Positions 1 to 7,437 of a stretch of DNA of 39,714 bases are shown here, one piece after another (position 1 is the first letter of the stretch; each line of letters opens with the position of its first letter). Source of the DNA: Actinomycetes bacterium (GTDB lineage Bacteria > Actinomycetota > Acidimicrobiia > Acidimicrobiales > Palsa-688); contig JAJYMM010000048.1 in NCBI GenBank assembly GCA_021787035.1, positions 1,043 through 40,756 of the forward strand. The letters are read 5' to 3'. The position numbers and the translations under genes were made by a program. A model generated the notes under the pieces. That model saw nothing but the letters and a program-made list of their open reading frames with translations, ran no database searches and was not told the DNA's origin.

Positions 1-9
1 TTCCGATCT
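1..9. other. Probable sequencing-adapter remnant at contig end
   Basis: The first nine bases, TTCCGATCT, equal the 3' end of the common Illumina adapter (reverse complement AGATCGGAA). They sit exactly at the window edge, where an untrimmed adapter would lie. A chance match of nine bases at one fixed position is unlikely. I infer that position 1 is the end of an assembled contig and that these bases are not genomic. Confidence 0.6.
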
Positions 10-144
10 AAACCGCAGGCGCTCCACCCAGGGTTGTGCGTAGTCGACCACGGCGTCGAGGAACTCTGTCTCAGCCGCGTCGTAGCCGTCGCCTACGCCG
101 AGGGTTTTCGCCCGTGCACGCCACCTTCTTGCGGCAGAGACCGG

Positions 145-2310
145 TCATGGTCGGACCGGCAGGCCCAGGTCGACCGGGCCCCAGGTCGCGCCGCCGTTTG
201 TGCTGCGCCACACCTCGTCAGTGGCCTGCCCGTACGCCCAGAGGGTCCCGGGCCCCGAGGCGACAATGCCCTGGACGTACTGGGCCCCGGGGCCGCTCAG
301 CCGATAGACCGACCAATGCTGGCCTCCGTCCTGGCTGACGAGTAGGCGAAGGGTGGCGGCGCCAGCGACGTAGCTGGGACAGGAAAGGGCGACCGTCTCT
401 CCGCTGATGCTCGGTTGCTGGCAGCCCGACAGGTCGGCGGCCACGCTCCAGTAGCTCCAGATGCGCCCGCCGTCGGTGCTGGTGGCGATGCCCTTGGCGC
501 ACGTCGCTGCCACGACGGCCAGCGCCTGGCTGTAGGCCAGCCCGCCATAGCCGGCGACGTCGACGGTAGCCACGGCTTGCCAGCTGGCCCCGCCATCGTC
601 GGTCGCGACCACGGTGCTGCGCCGCAACGGGAACGAGATCGGCGGTGTGACAGGCTTGAACGCGGCGCAGCTCCCCTCTCCCAGTGCCAGGCCGTCCTCG
701 CTATTGGCGAAAGAAACCGCAGAGGTCCCGGCCTCGCCGAGGCCTGCTATTGCGAACGCCTGCCCGGTGCGGCCCCCGTCGTCGCTCACCCAAACCGTGC
801 TCACCCCTGTCTGGACTACGACCAGCCCCGACGCTCCCAGCTCGGCCACCGGGCCCCCAAGGGGACCGCCCTCGGCGGCAATGGCAGCGGCGGGGACGCT
901 GTGCCAGGCCTGGCCGCCGTCCTCGCTAATGAACTGGCCCGCTTCGGTGCCCACCCACAGCTGTTCGCCCGCCGCCAGAAGACCGGAGAGCCTCGCCTTG
1001 CCGGTGCTGGCCACCGGGGCCCAGGAGCGGCCCCCATCGCCGGAACGCCACAGGACATTGGACCCCGGCGTCCCCCCGGCCAGCCAGGCACCGCTATGGC
1101 CGGCGACCGCCAGCTGCGAGCCCCGCTCGTCCTGGGCGGACCAGGACCGCCCGCCATCGCTTGTCCACCAGACCTGGCCCTGGCACGGCCCATTGGCTCC
1201 CATGGTGCAGCCGCCGGCCAACGCCACGCCGTGCGTCGCATCGTAGAAATGCAGCTCGCCGAACGGCCCCCCGTACCCCTCGCCCGGTACGGCCGCGCTC
1301 TTGGCCGTGGCGAACACCTGTGACCAGCGGCGGCCCCCGTCGGCCGTCGACAGCACCGCGAGCTGGGGGGCCAGGCCGTACTTGGCGTAGTTGCCTCCGC
1401 CCGCGTAGCCCCGGCCGGGCGTGGGGAACGAAAGCGAGGTGAGCATGTAGCCAGCGCACGTCCCGGGGACCGCCCGCCAGCTGGCCCCGGCGTCGGAGGT
1501 CCGCCAGATCTGGCTGGTACAGCGACGAAGCTCCGAGCCGGTGGCTGAGAGCGCGCTCAGTCCCGTGGCAAAGCCGTGGGTGGCGTCGACGAAGGCGAGC
1601 CCTCCGCTGGGTGTGCCGCCGGGGAAGGGCACGGGCGCCCAACGCCGGCCCCCGTCGGTGGTGCGGAAGAGCAGCCCCGGCGACGCTGCGTCCTCGCCGT
1701 ACATGGCGTTCGGGTAGGCGAAGCCCACCCGCTGGTTGGCGAAGTACAGCGTCGAGGTGGCCCAGTACCAGGCGGCACCACCGCCTTGGGCGGCTCGGGC
1801 AGTTGCCGTCGGGAGAGAGATCGCAACCGGTACCTCGTGCCAGGAGTCCCCGCCGTCGGCGCTCTCCACGAGGAGCGGGCCACGCCTCCCCACGCCTGCG
1901 GCGACCACCGCACCGGCGATCGTCCCCACCCAATGGAGCACGATGTCACGGCCCCGCCAGACCGTCGCCCAGCTCTCCCCGCCGTCGGTGGTGCGCTGCA
2001 GCACGCTCGTGGCGCCAGCGGCATAGCCAGAGGTCTGGGGCTCGGGGACGGCGGCCAGGTAGCCCGTCTGCGCGGACGTGAAGACCAGGCCTATCTGGCC
2101 GCTCGCCGGCCCCGCCGATGCCACAACGCTGGGTGGAGGGACGCTGGCCGTCCCCCGCGAGACGATGTCAAGCGGCAACGAAGGCACCGTCGTGGTCGTC
2201 GTCGATTCGGCCGAAGCCTTGCTTGCGGCCGCGGGCAGGGGGCCGCACAGGCTCGCCACCAGGGATGCACAGCAGGCCCAGAAGGCAGGCCGTTTCGCGC
2301 CAGACGTCAT
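145..2310 (-). CDS. Secreted Asp-box (BNR/sialidase-type) beta-propeller protein
   Basis: About 721 residues. An N-terminal signal peptide (about residues 1-34, hydrophobic core then Ala-rich cleavage region) is followed by a short Thr run and a long repeat domain. About thirteen Asp-box motifs of the form S/T-x-D-G-G-x-x-W recur every 40-60 residues, for example TTDGGESWATV, SADGGDSWHEV, TSDGGRSWSAQ and RSTNGGATWGPV. Such repeats form bladed propellers in sialidase-like, sortilin-like and Ycf48-like proteins. Catalytic sialidase residues are not evident, so the enzymatic role is unknown; it is most likely a secreted or surface binding protein. The frame stays open upstream to 2808, but the ATG at 2310 is chosen because it begins the signal peptide. 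An AGGAGG directly abuts that ATG, which is poor spacing. An inverted propeller remnant lies just upstream. Confidence 0.8.
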   Translation of the reverse strand: MTSGAKRPAFWACCASLVASLCGPLPAAASKASAESTTTTTVPSLPLDIVSRGTASVPPPSVVASAGPASGQIGLVFTSAQTGYLAAVPEPQTSGYAAGATSVLQRTTDGGESWATVWRGRDIVLHWVGTIAGAVVAAGVGRRGPLLVESADGGDSWHEVPVAISLPTATARAAQGGGAAWYWATSTLYFANQRVGFAYPNAMYGEDAASPGLLFRTTDGGRRWAPVPFPGGTPSGGLAFVDATHGFATGLSALSATGSELRRCTSQIWRTSDAGASWRAVPGTCAGYMLTSLSFPTPGRGYAGGGNYAKYGLAPQLAVLSTADGGRRWSQVFATAKSAAVPGEGYGGPFGELHFYDATHGVALAGGCTMGANGPCQGQVWWTSDGGRSWSAQDERGSQLAVAGHSGAWLAGGTPGSNVLWRSGDGGRSWAPVASTGKARLSGLLAAGEQLWVGTEAGQFISEDGGQAWHSVPAAAIAAEGGPLGGPVAELGASGLVVVQTGVSTVWVSDDGGRTGQAFAIAGLGEAGTSAVSFANSEDGLALGEGSCAAFKPVTPPISFPLRRSTVVATDDGGASWQAVATVDVAGYGGLAYSQALAVVAATCAKGIATSTDGGRIWSYWSVAADLSGCQQPSISGETVALSCPSYVAGAATLRLLVSQDGGQHWSVYRLSGPGAQYVQGIVASGPGTLWAYGQATDEVWRSTNGGATWGPVDLGLPVRP

Positions 2311-2425
2311 CCTCCTCTGAACCCTTGCGACGGGGCCTTGGTTCCCGCTGCGGTAGCGGGGGCGGCTGGCGCCCACGAAGACGGGCAACTCTGCCGTCAC
2401 GGCAAGAACTCCTGAGCGCTGCTTG

Positions 2426-2611
2426 TGGGTGGAACCAGGGGCGGACGCCGGGGCCAGCTGGTCGCTGGTCACCTCGGGCCTGCCGAGGTCGGCCAGCCCG
2501 GCCGTCGACTTCGTCAACCGAGAAACGAGTTGGTTGAGCGCCGGCCGCCTGCTCGATAGACAACCGACGGGCGGGAGGACCTGGTCGCCGGTAGCCCTCG
2601 CTCCTGCCGTT
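2426..2611 (+). pseudogene. Degenerate fragment of an Asp-box propeller gene, opposite orientation
   Basis: In the 451-bp stretch between the propeller start (2310) and the next gene stop (2762), the plus strand encodes about 62 residues with two decayed Asp boxes. DAGASWSLV and PTGGRTWSPV are separated by about 36 residues that include a typical propeller linker (PAVDFVNRETSWLSAG). No start codon, ribosome site or continuation of the propeller is visible on either side, so this looks like a gene remnant. The rest of the interval shows no supported gene. It may derive from a duplicated or inverted relative of the neighbouring minus-strand propeller. Confidence 0.5.
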
Positions 2612-2761
2612 CCTCGGGGGAGGCACCGGCGGAGCTTGTCGGGCTCCAGCTCTCGACCTCTGGACGTAGAGCGCCGGGCGCGACGCCGAGGCGGAGGGCG
2701 CGCGAGCAGTCCCCCGGAGGTGGCGAGGTGAGCCCTGTTCAGCAGCCGAGCTGCCTGAGGT

Positions 2762-3436
2762 TCACAGGACCGTGCCGTCAGCCCCCGCGCCAGGCTGGTG
2801 GCCGGCACCGCAGGGCACGTCGAGCGAGCGGGTCTCCTCGGTGAAGGTGACCCACCCGGCGTCGCGCAGCGCGCGGACCGTCGCTTCGCCTAACCGACAC
2901 GGCCAGCCCATCGCCGCACAGAGCTCTGACCAGAGCGGCCCTTCTCCGTGCTCGGCCCGCCACGCCCGAACCCACTCTGCTGCCCTCGCCCCATCGGCTT
3001 CGACGAACTGGCGGGCGCGCTCAGCTCGGGCCTTCCTGGCTGCCTTGCTCTCGGCCCAGGTGGCCACACGGCCTCGCACGGCGGCCTCGGTGGGGGTGTG
3101 CCCCTCCCGGCGCAGGGCGTACCAGGCGGCCCGTGCCAAGCGGTCCGCCGGTCGGCCCACCGCCTCTTTCTGCCCGGGCCCTTTCTGCCCGGGCCCTTGC
3201 TTTGGCTGTGGCGGTGCCTGGTCGTCTGTGCCCTTGTCAGGTCGGCGAGCGCCCAGCGCAGCGACCTGGCGCCTAGCCTCCTCGGGGGCCCAGCCCATCG
3301 CCGCCGACACCTCGGCGAGCGTCGGCAAACGCCCCTCCCGGCGCCGCCAGTCGGCCAACAACCTTTTCAGCTGGTCGTCGAGGCTGAGAGTGAGCGGCGC
3401 CGGCTTCGACGGAGAACGTGAGAGCTTGGTGGCCAC
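2762..3436 (-). CDS. Hypothetical protein with two helix-turn-helix-like segments
   Basis: 224 residues, rich in Arg, Ala and Glu; I do not recognise the family. Two segments look like HTH units ending in similar Met-Gly-Trp motifs: residues about 35-60 (LPTLAEVSAAMGWAPEEARR) and about 165-195 (PLWSELCAAMGWPCRLGEATV). They are joined by a charged linker containing a tandem GPGQK duplication, from an exact 15-bp repeat at 3167-3196. The arrangement suggests a DNA-binding protein with duplicated domains, possibly a LexA-like or replication-associated winged helix; this is inference. It starts at GTG 3436 without a clear ribosome site and is divergent from the acetyltransferase. Confidence 0.6.
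   Translation of the reverse strand: MATKLSRSPSKPAPLTLSLDDQLKRLLADWRRREGRLPTLAEVSAAMGWAPEEARRQVAALGARRPDKGTDDQAPPQPKQGPGQKGPGQKEAVGRPADRLARAAWYALRREGHTPTEAAVRGRVATWAESKAARKARAERARQFVEADGARAAEWVRAWRAEHGEGPLWSELCAAMGWPCRLGEATVRALRDAGWVTFTEETRSLDVPCGAGHQPGAGADGTVL
3167..3196. repeat. 15-bp perfect tandem duplication in a coding region
   Basis: Two exact head-to-tail copies of tttctgcccgggccc at 3167-3181 and 3182-3196. They are in frame in the minus-strand gene and encode the GPGQK duplication. The unit itself contains the palindrome CCCGGG. Confidence 0.9.
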
Positions 3437-3496
3437 AACCCAGTTGTAGTCGCCCGTGGCGAGAAGAGGGTGGACCTGGTTCGTTGGTCGCCCACG

Positions 3497-4027
3497 ATGG
3501 GCACGATCGAAGTTGTGAACATCCGGCTCGCTGTTGTGGGCGACTCAAGGGGCATCGGGCTGGTACATGTCCGCTCGTGGCAGGCGGCTTACAAGGGCCT
3601 CGTCCCCGAGGACTACCTGGACGGGCTCGACCCCGTCCAGCGGGGCCAAGCCTGGGCTGACTACCTGAGCGAGGGCCACCAAGCAGGCGAGGCGGTCTTC
3701 GTCGCTGAAGCAGACAGCAAGGTGGTCGGCTTCGCGAGCGTCGGGCCGTCGCGCGATGAAGATGCCAGCGCGCAAGGGGAGGTGCGGGCCATCTACCTGC
3801 TCGCCGAGTTCTGGGGCCGGGGGCTTGGCAGGGCGCTCATGAGCGCAGCCCTCGAGAGCCTCCCGGGCTCTGGGTTTACAGAGGCGACGCTCTGGGTGCT
3901 GGGCACGAACGAGCGGGCGCGCCGCTTCTACGAGGCGGCCGGCTTGGCCCCCGACGGGGCGAGCAAAGAGGACAGCAGCCGTGGCTTCCCCATGACAGAG
4001 GTCCGTTACCGACGCAGGCTCAGCTGA
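3497..4027 (+). CDS. GNAT-family N-acetyltransferase
   Basis: About 176 residues. The N-terminus carries the motif VHVRSWQAAYKGLVPEDYLDGLD, typical of many actinobacterial GNAT proteins. The acetyl-CoA-binding motif A is visible as a V-R-x-I-Y-L strand followed by FWGRGLGRALM, matching Q/R-x-x-G-x-G/A. A later NERARRFYEAAGL segment is the usual GNAT C-terminal helix. It would transfer an acetyl group from acetyl-CoA to an unknown amine substrate. The frame is open from GTG 3470; ATG 3497 is preferred because the conserved domain begins soon after it, and GTG 3515 is a further alternative. No ribosome site decides between them. Confidence 0.8.
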   Translation: MGTIEVVNIRLAVVGDSRGIGLVHVRSWQAAYKGLVPEDYLDGLDPVQRGQAWADYLSEGHQAGEAVFVAEADSKVVGFASVGPSRDEDASAQGEVRAIYLLAEFWGRGLGRALMSAALESLPGSGFTEATLWVLGTNERARRFYEAAGLAPDGASKEDSSRGFPMTEVRYRRRLS

Positions 4028-4028
4028 C

Positions 4029-4262
4029 TTGGCGACCTTGGTGTCAGTCACAAGTCCCCACGAGGAGGGCGGGGCCAGTCGGTTTTTCGAGATCGCCCAC
4101 CAAGACAGCTTGGTTGGCAAGCTCACCCGCTTTGACTGGGTGCCCGCACTGATCGGTGCCGTTCCGGAGGACTTCGTCCACATCGGTGACATGGCCTGGC
4201 GGCCGATCCAGCACCGCGTGACCTGGCGCGGCACGCTCACTCTCCTGGGCGGTTTGTGTTGA
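4029..4262 (+). CDS. Small ORF of unknown function, doubtful
   Basis: 77 codons from TTG 4029, with GTG 4041 as an alternative start, one base after the acetyltransferase stop. The translation contains a natural-looking segment (FFEIAHQDSLVGKLTRFDW, then VPEDFVHIGDMAW), but I recognise no family. A minus-strand ORF of similar length overlaps it. It could be a decayed gene. Confidence 0.3.
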   Translation: MATLVSVTSPHEEGGASRFFEIAHQDSLVGKLTRFDWVPALIGAVPEDFVHIGDMAWRPIQHRVTWRGTLTLLGGLC

Positions 4263-4293
4263 TTGCGGGGCCCTCGCGTACGATGGCGACGCC

Positions 4294-4755
4294 ATGAGCT
4301 ACGCGGTCGACTTCGTCAACGTGTCCACCACCGGCCTGGAGTCGTCCCCGGTGGCGCCTGCGCTGGCTGGCCTGCGGGCGAACGAAGCTCGCTACTTCAA
4401 GAACAAGTATGACTTCGTGTTCACCGTCGAACCGGCGGACGGGGCCAAAGAGATCGTCGACTGGGTCCATCGCATCCTGAAGGTGGAGCGCGATATCGCC
4501 ATCGCCTCGCCCCCGTTGGAGGTAGCTGCCGTCGAGGTCGAGAACGTCCGGTGGCCGTACGTTTTCTACGAGAACGGGCTCTCTATAAACGTTATGTACG
4601 CTCGCGACGACCCGAAGAAGCGAGCGGTTGGGTTCAAGCTTTCCGAAGGCATGGAGGTCCCCGCCGAACTCGGTGCCTTCAAATTCGCGCGACAAAAGTC
4701 GAAGCTGGCCGGGACGATCCGCGGCTCGTACTTCGTCATCAAGGGCGAGTACTGA
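4294..4755 (+). CDS. Hypothetical protein
   Basis: 153 residues starting at ATG 4294. The composition is that of a soluble alpha/beta protein (KNKYDFVFTVEPADGAKEIVDWV, then WPYVFYENGLSINVMYARDD). There is no signal peptide, membrane segment or motif I can assign. Third-position GC fits coding use in the neighbourhood. No ribosome site is obvious, so it may be leaderless. The 228 bp after it (4756-4983) hold no gene I can support. Confidence 0.5.
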   Translation: MSYAVDFVNVSTTGLESSPVAPALAGLRANEARYFKNKYDFVFTVEPADGAKEIVDWVHRILKVERDIAIASPPLEVAAVEVENVRWPYVFYENGLSINVMYARDDPKKRAVGFKLSEGMEVPAELGAFKFARQKSKLAGTIRGSYFVIKGEY

Positions 4756-4983
4756 GCCCACCGGCGGTTCCCTGTAACCCTGCACCGAGAACGGAAAAAG
4801 GCTGCCCACAGAGGATGTGGCACCATGCCTTGGGACACGTCAGCATTGCAGTGCTATGAGTTCGAGTCTTCAGGTTCCCTAGGCACCATTCAGGTTCCTG
4901 TGTCCGCAAGCACGTAGCCAGCCGTCGGGCCAGACGAGCACGGCAGCTGCGGTCGGCGTCGCTCGCCGGTCAAAGGAGGCCCG

Positions 4984-5403
4984 TCAGCGGGACGGAGACC
5001 CCGGCGGTTGGGGGTCGGGAGCGGGGGCGACGGTGACGTGGCGCCGGCGTGCCGCCTTGGCCAGGTGCTTGTCGAAAGTGGCCAGGGTGGAGCCGGTGAA
5101 CAGCGCGGTGTCGAGTGCGCAGCAGTCGGGGAGCTTCAAGCCTGAGCTCGCCCGCAGGTTGGCCAGCCGGAGCGCTTCGCCGTCGGGGCGCTCCGCGACC
5201 CGGATGCCGATGGCGAGCAGGTCGTCGAGCATCTCCTGGCCACGTCCTGCCCTGGCGCCGCCGACGAGGACCTCGGCGAGGTTCAACGAGTGCATGAGGA
5301 AGTCCGAGGCTCTCGCCTCCTCCAGGTAGGCGGTGGCGGCGTGGTGGTGGGGATCGTGCGGGGAGAGATGGGCTACCACCACGCTGGCGTCGAGGGTGAT
5401 CAC
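4984..5403 (-). CDS. vapC: PIN-domain toxin, VapC type
   Basis: 139 residues. PIN ribonuclease hallmarks are in order: D5 in MITLDASVVV, E44 in LNLAEVLVG, D93 and D98 in LPDCCALDTAL, and D111 in LATFDKH. These are the acidic residues that hold Mg2+ in VapC endoribonucleases, which cleave tRNA or rRNA until neutralised by the partner antitoxin. The ATG at 5403 overlaps the upstream antitoxin stop by four bases, so the two are translationally coupled. The last 15 or so residues are Pro-rich and probably disordered. The specific RNA target cannot be read from the sequence. Confidence 0.85.
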   Translation of the reverse strand: MITLDASVVVAHLSPHDPHHHAATAYLEEARASDFLMHSLNLAEVLVGGARAGRGQEMLDDLLAIGIRVAERPDGEALRLANLRASSGLKLPDCCALDTALFTGSTLATFDKHLAKAARRRHVTVAPAPDPQPPGSPSR

Positions 5404-5663
5404 TCGGGCCAGTCCTCACGCAGCTCGCTCAGGTAGGTGCGACTGAAGACGCCCTCGTACTTGCCGCTCGTGGCCTGGATCGCTTCCTGGCGGCGGCGGC
5501 CTGCGTCACTGCCTTCCCGCTCGAGGGCGGCGCTGCCGGCCTCGACCAGGCGTACCAGCAGCTTGGAGCGTGGTTCGCCCGGCCACCGCCGCGCTGCGAT
5601 GTCCAAGGCGCGTCCTATGTCAGCGGTCTCGGTTATCTGGTAGCGGGGCTTCACCGTCGGCAC
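5400..5663 (-). CDS. vapB: Antitoxin partner of the PIN toxin, VapB-like
   Basis: About 87 residues directly upstream of the PIN toxin and overlapping it by four bases. The N-terminal part (MPTVKPRYQITETADIGRALD) resembles the start of small antitoxins that bind DNA as dimers. The C-terminus (EGVFSRTYLSELREDWPE) would be the toxin-wrapping tail. The frame is open back to 5714, but GTG 5663 is preferred: the 9-bp palindromic operator and a -10-like TACACT lie just upstream, which makes the longer start implausible. The antitoxin family (ribbon-helix-helix or another) is not certain. Confidence 0.75.
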   Translation of the reverse strand: MPTVKPRYQITETADIGRALDIAARRWPGEPRSKLLVRLVEAGSAALEREGSDAGRRRQEAIQATSGKYEGVFSRTYLSELREDWPE

Positions 5664-5670
5664 GACGACA

Positions 5671-5700
5671 AGTGTACCACCAAGAGCAGTAGTGGTACAC
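5671..5700 (-). promoter_or_regulatory. Palindromic operator and leaderless promoter of the vapBC-like pair
   Basis: A perfect inverted repeat GTGTACCAC (5672-5680) and GTGGTACAC (5692-5700) is separated by 11 bp. On the minus strand a -10-like TACACT (complement of 5671-5676) lies within the proximal arm, 7 nt before the GTG start at 5663, which would give a leaderless mRNA. This fits known autorepression of vapBC operons by the antitoxin-toxin complex. Confidence 0.7.
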
Positions 5701-5752
5701 CTGTCAGATTTCACCGCCCACCACAGTTAGGGCCCGAATCCATCATGCCCGA

Positions 5753-5775
5753 GCCCGTGCCGGCCTCCCACGGGC
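5753..5775 (-). terminator. Hairpin directly after the helicase stop
   Basis: Inverted arms GCCCGTG (5753-5759) and CACGGGC (5769-5775) with a 9-base loop begin two bases beyond the helicase stop codon (5777-5779). There is no T-tract, so this is a candidate weak terminator for the five-gene operon. Confidence 0.4.
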
Positions 5776-5776
5776 C

Positions 5777-7423
5777 CTAGCCGTGACATCGGGGCGCTGG
5801 CATCGCAACTTTCGGCCCGTGGGTGTAGGTGACTTCTTCGGCCACGGGCACGACTTCATGGAGGAAGGCTTCGTGGGCGCCGGAGGCGGGGTCTTCTACC
5901 GTGCGCTCGGCGTAGAGCACTATGAAGCGCGCCCACCGGCCTCCGGGCTTTCGTCGGAGGACCCGGCCCATCCGTTGGACCATTTGCCGGCGGGACCGGC
6001 TCGCGCCGGCGATCACGGCCAGGTCCGCCGTGGGCACGTCGATCCCTTCGTCGAGGACCCTGGGTGCAACGAGGACCGAAAGGTTGCCCTTCGCAAAGCG
6101 GGGGAGCACCTCGGCCCGTTCGCGCGGCGCCATCGCAGAGTGGACGGCCGCGGCGCGAAAACCGCAGCTGGCGAGCACCCGGCTAGCCCGTTCGGCGGCG
6201 GCGATGCTCTGCGTGAAGACGAGCGTTCGCTCGGCGGCCCGGACCTCCGGCGCCAGGCGAGCCAGCGCCCAGTCCTTGGCCTCGGTGTCCGCGAGCAGGC
6301 GGCGCCTCTCCAGCATCGCCCGGCGGTAGGACCGGGCGGTCGAGGCGCCCGCGTTGTCGCTGTCCGCCAACCCCGCTAGCGCCCTCATAAACTCTTCGAA
6401 CGGCGTCTCCGGCAATCCGTATCGTTCGACCAGCGACCTCCAAAGCGCCCCCATCTGCTCGGTCAGCTCGTCGTAGTACGCCCGCTCTCCTGCGGGCAGC
6501 TCGACGCCGCTCAGGGTGACGGTGAAGCGCGCGACTATCCCATCCCTGACAGCGCGGTCGTAACCGAGCCTGAAGCACGTGCCACCGAAATAGGGGTCGA
6601 GCCATTCCAAATTGCCGTCGTCGTCACGAGCGTAGGTGGCGGAAAGGCCGAGCCGGCGCCGAAAACGGCCGTCAAGGGCGAGACGGTTGAAGGCGCTACC
6701 ATAACGGTGGCACTCGTCGGCAATAAGCAGCCCGCCTTGGCGGGTTGGCCTCACGTCCTGTGACCGGGCGCTGTTGACGACGGCCACAAGGATGTCGTGG
6801 CTGGCCAACGAGTCGTGCTGGCCAGCACCCATGCGGCCAGCACCCATGCGGCCAGCTGAGCTCAAAGCGGGAAGGCGGGCGGCGAGCTGTGCCGACCACT
6901 GGCGCTGGAGCTCGACCGTAGGGACGAGCACGACAACCTGGCCTCGCCGGGCGAGCTCTTCGAGAGCCGCGGCGATCCCCACCATCGTCTTGCCTGCGCC
7001 CGTGACAGCTTCCACGACACCGCGCCGCCCGTTCGCGTGCCATGCCCTCAGAGCGTCCTTCTGCCACTGGTAGAGGCCGAGCGAGGCCGATGGACCAGGA
7101 AGTGAGACGGGGTTCCGGGCTCCCCCCGCCGGCGACAGCACTCGCGCGCCGCCGCCGCCGCCGGTTGCCGGTCGCTCCGAGCGATCCCGCGCAGCACCGA
7201 TCAAGCGGCCAGCCGGGGGTTCTGGCGCCCGCCGTGCACCGTTGCCAGCCGGCGAGACTAGCCACCACCTCGGCGGGGCTCCTGCGTCGCGCCGGAACCT
7301 CCCGTGGTCTGCAAACAGGGCGAACGAGATCGTCCCCGCGTCCTCGCCCATCTTTTCGGCCAGTTGCACCACCGTGAGCCCGCCCTGGTCGCCGAGGGCT
7401 GCGGCGATCTCGTCACCGAGCAT
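5777..7423 (-). CDS. SF2 DEAD/DEAH-type helicase, last gene of BrxD-like operon
   Basis: 548 residues. Residues 1-60 look like a winged helix (LTVVQLAEKMGEDAGTISFAL). After a disordered Gly/Ala/Pro linker comes an SF2 core: Q-like motif LYQWQKDALRAW (about 117-128), Walker A TGAGKT (141-146), motif Ia VLVPTVELQRQW, motif II DECH (236-239), motif III SAT (261-263), motif V VLDEGIDVPTAD and motif VI QRMGRVLRRK. The order and motif V/VI wording resemble XPB/RAD25-like and restriction-type DNA translocases rather than RNA helicases. It follows the ATPase gene by 14 bp and is probably cotranscribed. An exact 15-bp duplication at 6821-6850 gives a GRMGA-GRMGA repeat between motifs Ia and II. I infer that it translocates on DNA as the motor of the operon's product. 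Confidence 0.85.
   Translation of the reverse strand: MLGDEIAAALGDQGGLTVVQLAEKMGEDAGTISFALFADHGRFRRDAGAPPRWWLVSPAGNGARRAPEPPAGRLIGAARDRSERPATGGGGGARVLSPAGGARNPVSLPGPSASLGLYQWQKDALRAWHANGRRGVVEAVTGAGKTMVGIAAALEELARRGQVVVLVPTVELQRQWSAQLAARLPALSSAGRMGAGRMGAGQHDSLASHDILVAVVNSARSQDVRPTRQGGLLIADECHRYGSAFNRLALDGRFRRRLGLSATYARDDDGNLEWLDPYFGGTCFRLGYDRAVRDGIVARFTVTLSGVELPAGERAYYDELTEQMGALWRSLVERYGLPETPFEEFMRALAGLADSDNAGASTARSYRRAMLERRRLLADTEAKDWALARLAPEVRAAERTLVFTQSIAAAERASRVLASCGFRAAAVHSAMAPRERAEVLPRFAKGNLSVLVAPRVLDEGIDVPTADLAVIAGASRSRRQMVQRMGRVLRRKPGGRWARFIVLYAERTVEDPASGAHEAFLHEVVPVAEEVTYTHGPKVAMPAPRCHG
6821..6850. repeat. 15-bp perfect tandem duplication inside the helicase gene
   Basis: Two exact copies of gccagcacccatgcg at 6821-6835 and 6836-6850, followed by a partial gccag. 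In frame, they encode the repeated GRMGA between helicase motifs Ia and II. Confidence 0.9.
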
Positions 7424-7437
7424 GAGAGGGCTGGGGG

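Noticed and set aside
415-1323. 302-codon plus-strand ORF
   Set aside because: Antisense shadow of the propeller gene; the minus strand carries the clear Asp-box repeats.
4845-4895. TTCGAGT followed by GGCACCA, resembling a tRNA T-loop and 3' end
   Set aside because: The flanking bases do not form a 5-bp T-stem and no acceptor, D or anticodon arm precedes it. It is not a tRNA and there is no matching duplicate to call an attachment site.
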